DNA of 6,810 bases. It comes from CAZUHK01 sp964620345. Its GTDB lineage: Bacteria > Planctomycetota > Phycisphaerae > Phycisphaerales > Zrk34. Shown here in pieces: positions 4,507-6,810 of this stretch. Numbering within the stretch: position 1 is the first letter of the stretch; each line of letters opens with the position of its first letter. A model generated the notes under the pieces. The model was not told the DNA's origin. It saw only the letters and a list, made by a program, of their open reading frames with translations, and did no database searches. The DNA lies in the NCBI GenBank assembly GCA_964620345.1, contig CAZUHK010000163.1, positions 1 to 6,810 on the forward strand. The letters run 5' to 3'. Position numbers and translations under genes: made by a program.

Positions 4507-6740
4507 AGGTACCCCTCCGCCCGCAGCGCGTGCAGCACCTGGTTGGTCACCGGCCCGGAGACGCGGCCGCCCGAGCCGCCGTACTCGACCATCGTGACGA
4601 TGACGAACGCCGCGCGGCTTTCGCCCGGCCGCTGCACGTGGCAGACATACCAACTGTGCGACCCGGCGCGGATGATCGGCTCGCCCTGGTCGAGCCGGCC
4701 GTTCTCATTGAGGTCGTCGAACTGCGTGGGGGCCTGGGCCGTGCCGGTCTTGGCGCGGGTGGTCACGTTGCCGAGGGTCAGCAGCGGCTCGCGGCCGGTG
4801 TCGAGCGAGAGGTGGTGGCCGGTGCCGTGGTCGGCGTTGGCCGATTCCCACATGCCCTGCAGCACGTTGTCGACCACGCGCGGCGGCAGATCGAGATCGC
4901 GTGCTTCCTGATTGGCCTGGCGGTGTTCGATCAGCACGGGGCTGAGGAAGTAGCCGCCGCGGGCCAGCGCCGCGTGAGCGGTCGCCACGTGCTGAGGGGT
5001 AACGGCGATGGGGCCCTGGCCGATGCCGATGAGGATCGCGTTCTGCTGGGTCAGCCCGCGGCCCGGGGGGTTGGGCCGATCCAGGTACGGCAGGATGCCC
5101 GCCGATTCCTGCGGCAGCCCGGTGCCCGGCGCGGAGTCGAAGCCGAAGTCGTGCAGCCCCTCGACCAGCCGCCGGGCGCCCAGGACTTGGCCGGCGGTGT
5201 AGAAATAGATGTTGCAGCTTCGCGCGATGGCCTCGACCGGGCCCAGCAGGCCGTGCGCGCGCTGGTACATCTTGTAGATCCAGCAGCGATAGATCGTGGG
5301 CCGGCCTTCGAGCAGGTGGCCGCGACACTCGACGTGCTGGTCGTGTTCAAACGCACGACGACCGGCGGCGATGGCGTAGACGATCGGCTTGAGCGTCGAT
5401 CCCGGCGGATACACGGCGCTGAGCGGCCGATTCACCGCCGGCTGGTCGATCGCGCTGGGCCAGCCGGGCAACGCGGCCGGGGCGTCGGACGTGTCCGGCG
5501 GCGCCGCGGGGCTGGTGACCATCGCGAGGATCTGGCCCGAGTCGACCTCCATTACCACCACCGCCCCGTTGAGCGGCGTGCCGACCGGCAGGTCCTCGTT
5601 CCTATGCCACGGCTGCACCTGCATCAACCCGACGCTCGGATCGAGCGCCGCCTGGATGCGGGCCTGCAGTTGCATGTCGATCGTGATGCGCGCGTCCCGG
5701 CCGGCTTCGGGCAAGGTGGTCTGAATCTCCTGCGTATCGCGACGCAGGGACTGGCGGCCGCGCTTGCCGCGCAGGCGGTCTTCCTCGGCCCACTCCACGC
5801 CGTTCATCCCAAGCCGATCGCCCGGCAGGTAGCCGCTCAGGTCGGCCGAGCCATCGGGCCGACGATACGGCCGGCCCCCGGTGGCCGCGTCGACGTCCTC
5901 GGCCCAGACGTCGCGCATCTTACCGAGGATGTGATGGCCCGCCTGACGCACCGGCACGACCATCGGCTCATCCCGCCGCAGCGGCGAGGGCATGGTGGTC
6001 ATGTCGATCGCGATCTGGTAGTCCGCCCTGGCGTAGGCGCGGCGCTTGCTCGCCTCGACGCGCAGGCCTTCGTGCCGCTGTTCGAGCTTGCCGAACAGGG
6101 CCGCGGTCTCGCCATCCACGCCGGCCAGCAGCGTGTGATAGGCGTTCTGCTCGCTGACGCGGATGGCGATGTCTTCCAGCTCGGCCGGTTCGCCCTCGCG
6201 CGCGGTGTACTGCCGGGCCTGGCGTTCCCACACCGCGGCCTGGACCATCGCGACGCGGCGGACGATCGCGGCCTTGCGGGCTTCGAGTTCCTCCCGGCTG
6301 ATGTGGCCGTGCTCGCAGATCGCCTGCCAGAGTTGCTCGACCCGGCCGTCGTACCCGTGCTGGGCCTTGCGGACGAGCAGTTCGCGCCGGGCCTGGCTGA
6401 GCCGGCCCCAGCGGTCGCGGTTGGCTTTCCACGCCTCGCGCCGGGCCTGTTCGTACGCCCAGCGACCGGCGATCACGTCGTAGCGGACCTTCACATCGTC
6501 GCACGGCACGTCCGCGGCGAGCACCTTGCCCCGCCGATCGAGGATGCGCCCGCGCACCGTGGGCAGCAGGCGATGGCTGACCAGCACCGACTCGGCCTGG
6601 GCCTGCCACGCGGCGCCCTGCACCACCGCCAGCCGCACCAGTTGGGCCCCCACCGCACCGACAGTCAACACCACCGCCGCCGCGATCAGCAGCAGCCGCC
6701 GGTGAAACATGCTGGGCACCACTTCACGAACCAGTCGCAT
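4503..6740 (-). CDS. mrdA: Penicillin-binding protein 2, elongation-specific transpeptidase
   Basis: PBP2 cross-links new peptidoglycan during elongation and activates RodA. The 745-residue product has a membrane anchor (about 15-40), the RGRILDRRGKVLA motif at the start of the dimerisation/pedestal region (63-75), and a transpeptidase domain from about residue 350. The catalytic motifs are all present: STLK (nucleophile S448, K451), SCN (508-510) and KTGT (664-667). E. coli PBP2 has 633 residues; most of the extra length lies at about 92-195, a charged, helix-rich stretch that makes the pedestal region about 75 residues longer. Directly after KTGTAQ an EF-hand-like loop occurs (676-687, DLNENGRLDQGE). 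The ATG at 6740 gives ten residues before MFHRRLLL; M11 (6710) is an alternative start. Neither has a clear Shine-Dalgarno. The stop overlaps rodA. Being followed by rodA separates it from FtsI-type proteins. Confidence 0.95.
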   Translation of the reverse strand: MRLVREVVPSMFHRRLLLIAAAVVLTVGAVGAQLVRLAVVQGAAWQAQAESVLVSHRLLPTVRGRILDRRGKVLAADVPCDDVKVRYDVIAGRWAYEQARREAWKANRDRWGRLSQARRELLVRKAQHGYDGRVEQLWQAICEHGHISREELEARKAAIVRRVAMVQAAVWERQARQYTAREGEPAELEDIAIRVSEQNAYHTLLAGVDGETAALFGKLEQRHEGLRVEASKRRAYARADYQIAIDMTTMPSPLRRDEPMVVPVRQAGHHILGKMRDVWAEDVDAATGGRPYRRPDGSADLSGYLPGDRLGMNGVEWAEEDRLRGKRGRQSLRRDTQEIQTTLPEAGRDARITIDMQLQARIQAALDPSVGLMQVQPWHRNEDLPVGTPLNGAVVVMEVDSGQILAMVTSPAAPPDTSDAPAALPGWPSAIDQPAVNRPLSAVYPPGSTLKPIVYAIAAGRRAFEHDQHVECRGHLLEGRPTIYRCWIYKMYQRAHGLLGPVEAIARSCNIYFYTAGQVLGARRLVEGLHDFGFDSAPGTGLPQESAGILPYLDRPNPPGRGLTQQNAILIGIGQGPIAVTPQHVATAHAALARGGYFLSPVLIEHRQANQEARDLDLPPRVVDNVLQGMWESANADHGTGHHLSLDTGREPLLTLGNVTTRAKTGTAQAPTQFDDLNENGRLDQGEPIIRAGSHSWYVCHVQRPGESRAAFVIVTMVEYGGSGGRVSGPVTNQVLHALRAEGYL
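4512..4518 (-). promoter_or_regulatory. Ribosome binding site of rodA
   Basis: GGAGGGG on the minus strand lies inside the last codons of the PBP2 gene; its GGAGG core (4518-4514) is 7 bases before the TTG at 4506. It is the strongest Shine-Dalgarno in the window, and it supports a TTG start with translational coupling to mrdA through the TTGA overlap. Confidence 0.75.
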
Positions 6741-6748
6741 CGCTGCTC

Positions 6749-6775
6749 ATTCTATCGACCGCTGCCCGCAAGCAA
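6749..6775 (-). promoter_or_regulatory. Weak promoter candidate just upstream of mrdA
   Basis: TAGAAT (6754-6749) is a five-of-six match to the -10 box. The best -35-like sequence is TTGCTT (6775-6770), with a short 15-base spacing. Transcription would begin near 6742, two bases before the ATG, so the message would be nearly leaderless, which fits the missing Shine-Dalgarno. The remaining bases to 6810 could be the tail of an upstream gene (mreC or mreD would be expected), but 70 bases are too few to tell. Confidence 0.25.
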
Positions 6776-6810
6776 GGCCACTCAACCGGGCAGGCGGGGC
6801 GATTGCTCGC

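Noticed and set aside
3301..4911. 536-codon open frame on the plus strand opposite rodA and mrdA
   Set aside because: It lies antisense to two clearly identified genes, and its translation is a His/Asp/Gln/Arg-rich composition typical of the complement of GC-rich membrane-protein codons. No domain is recognisable.
6741..6810. Tail of an upstream gene such as mreD
   Set aside because: Three minus-strand frames can be read with stops at different places in these 70 bases, and none shows a recognisable C-terminus, so no partial gene is called.

Overview
This window is a compact block of housekeeping genes, all on the minus strand, from a high-GC bacterium. The gene set and the long, insertion-bearing PBP2 would fit a planctomycete-like lineage such as Phycisphaerae. 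That placement is an inference from style and content, not a measured result. There are no mobile elements, CRISPR arrays, tRNAs or rRNAs, and I see no clearly new multi-gene system.

Layout, read in the direction of transcription (right to left): the window opens about 70 bases upstream of a class B penicillin-binding protein 2 gene (mrdA, 6740-4503). Its stop codon overlaps a TTG start of rodA (4506-3304), giving the classic transpeptidase/glycosyltransferase pair of the cell-elongation machinery. A gap of about 350 bases follows. It holds a sigma70-type promoter (3216-3188), a 4.5S SRP RNA gene (ffs, about 3162-3064) that I recognise from its apical motif and closing stem, and a 100-base spacer with two direct and two inverted copies of a short repeat. 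After it come dnaX (2955-1226), ybaB (1189-827) and recR (763-119). The order SRP RNA-dnaX-ybaB-recR matches the scr-dnaX-yaaK-recR block known from Bacillus subtilis. A strong promoter (37-10) at the left edge drives a gene outside the window.

The most interesting feature is in dnaX. The reading frame stops after 393 codons at a TAG directly behind a run of nine A residues that contains the heptamer A AAA AAG in the correct phase. A shift to the -1 frame at this run, or one extra A in the transcript, continues for 183 residues into a recognisable tau C-terminal domain. The 393-residue product ends just after domain III, as gamma does in E. coli. The gene therefore appears to make gamma by default and tau by slippage, the reverse of the E. 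coli arrangement. A homopolymer sequencing error is the main alternative.

Other oddities are a DnaX without the usual zinc-binding cysteine cluster, an EF-hand-like calcium-loop motif just after the KTG motif of PBP2, about 75 extra residues in the N-terminal part of PBP2, and an SRP RNA apical loop that is not a GNRA tetraloop.

Functionally the window joins wall elongation (PBP2/RodA), targeting of membrane proteins (SRP RNA), the replisome clamp loader (DnaX), a nucleoid-associated protein (YbaB) and recombinational repair (RecR).
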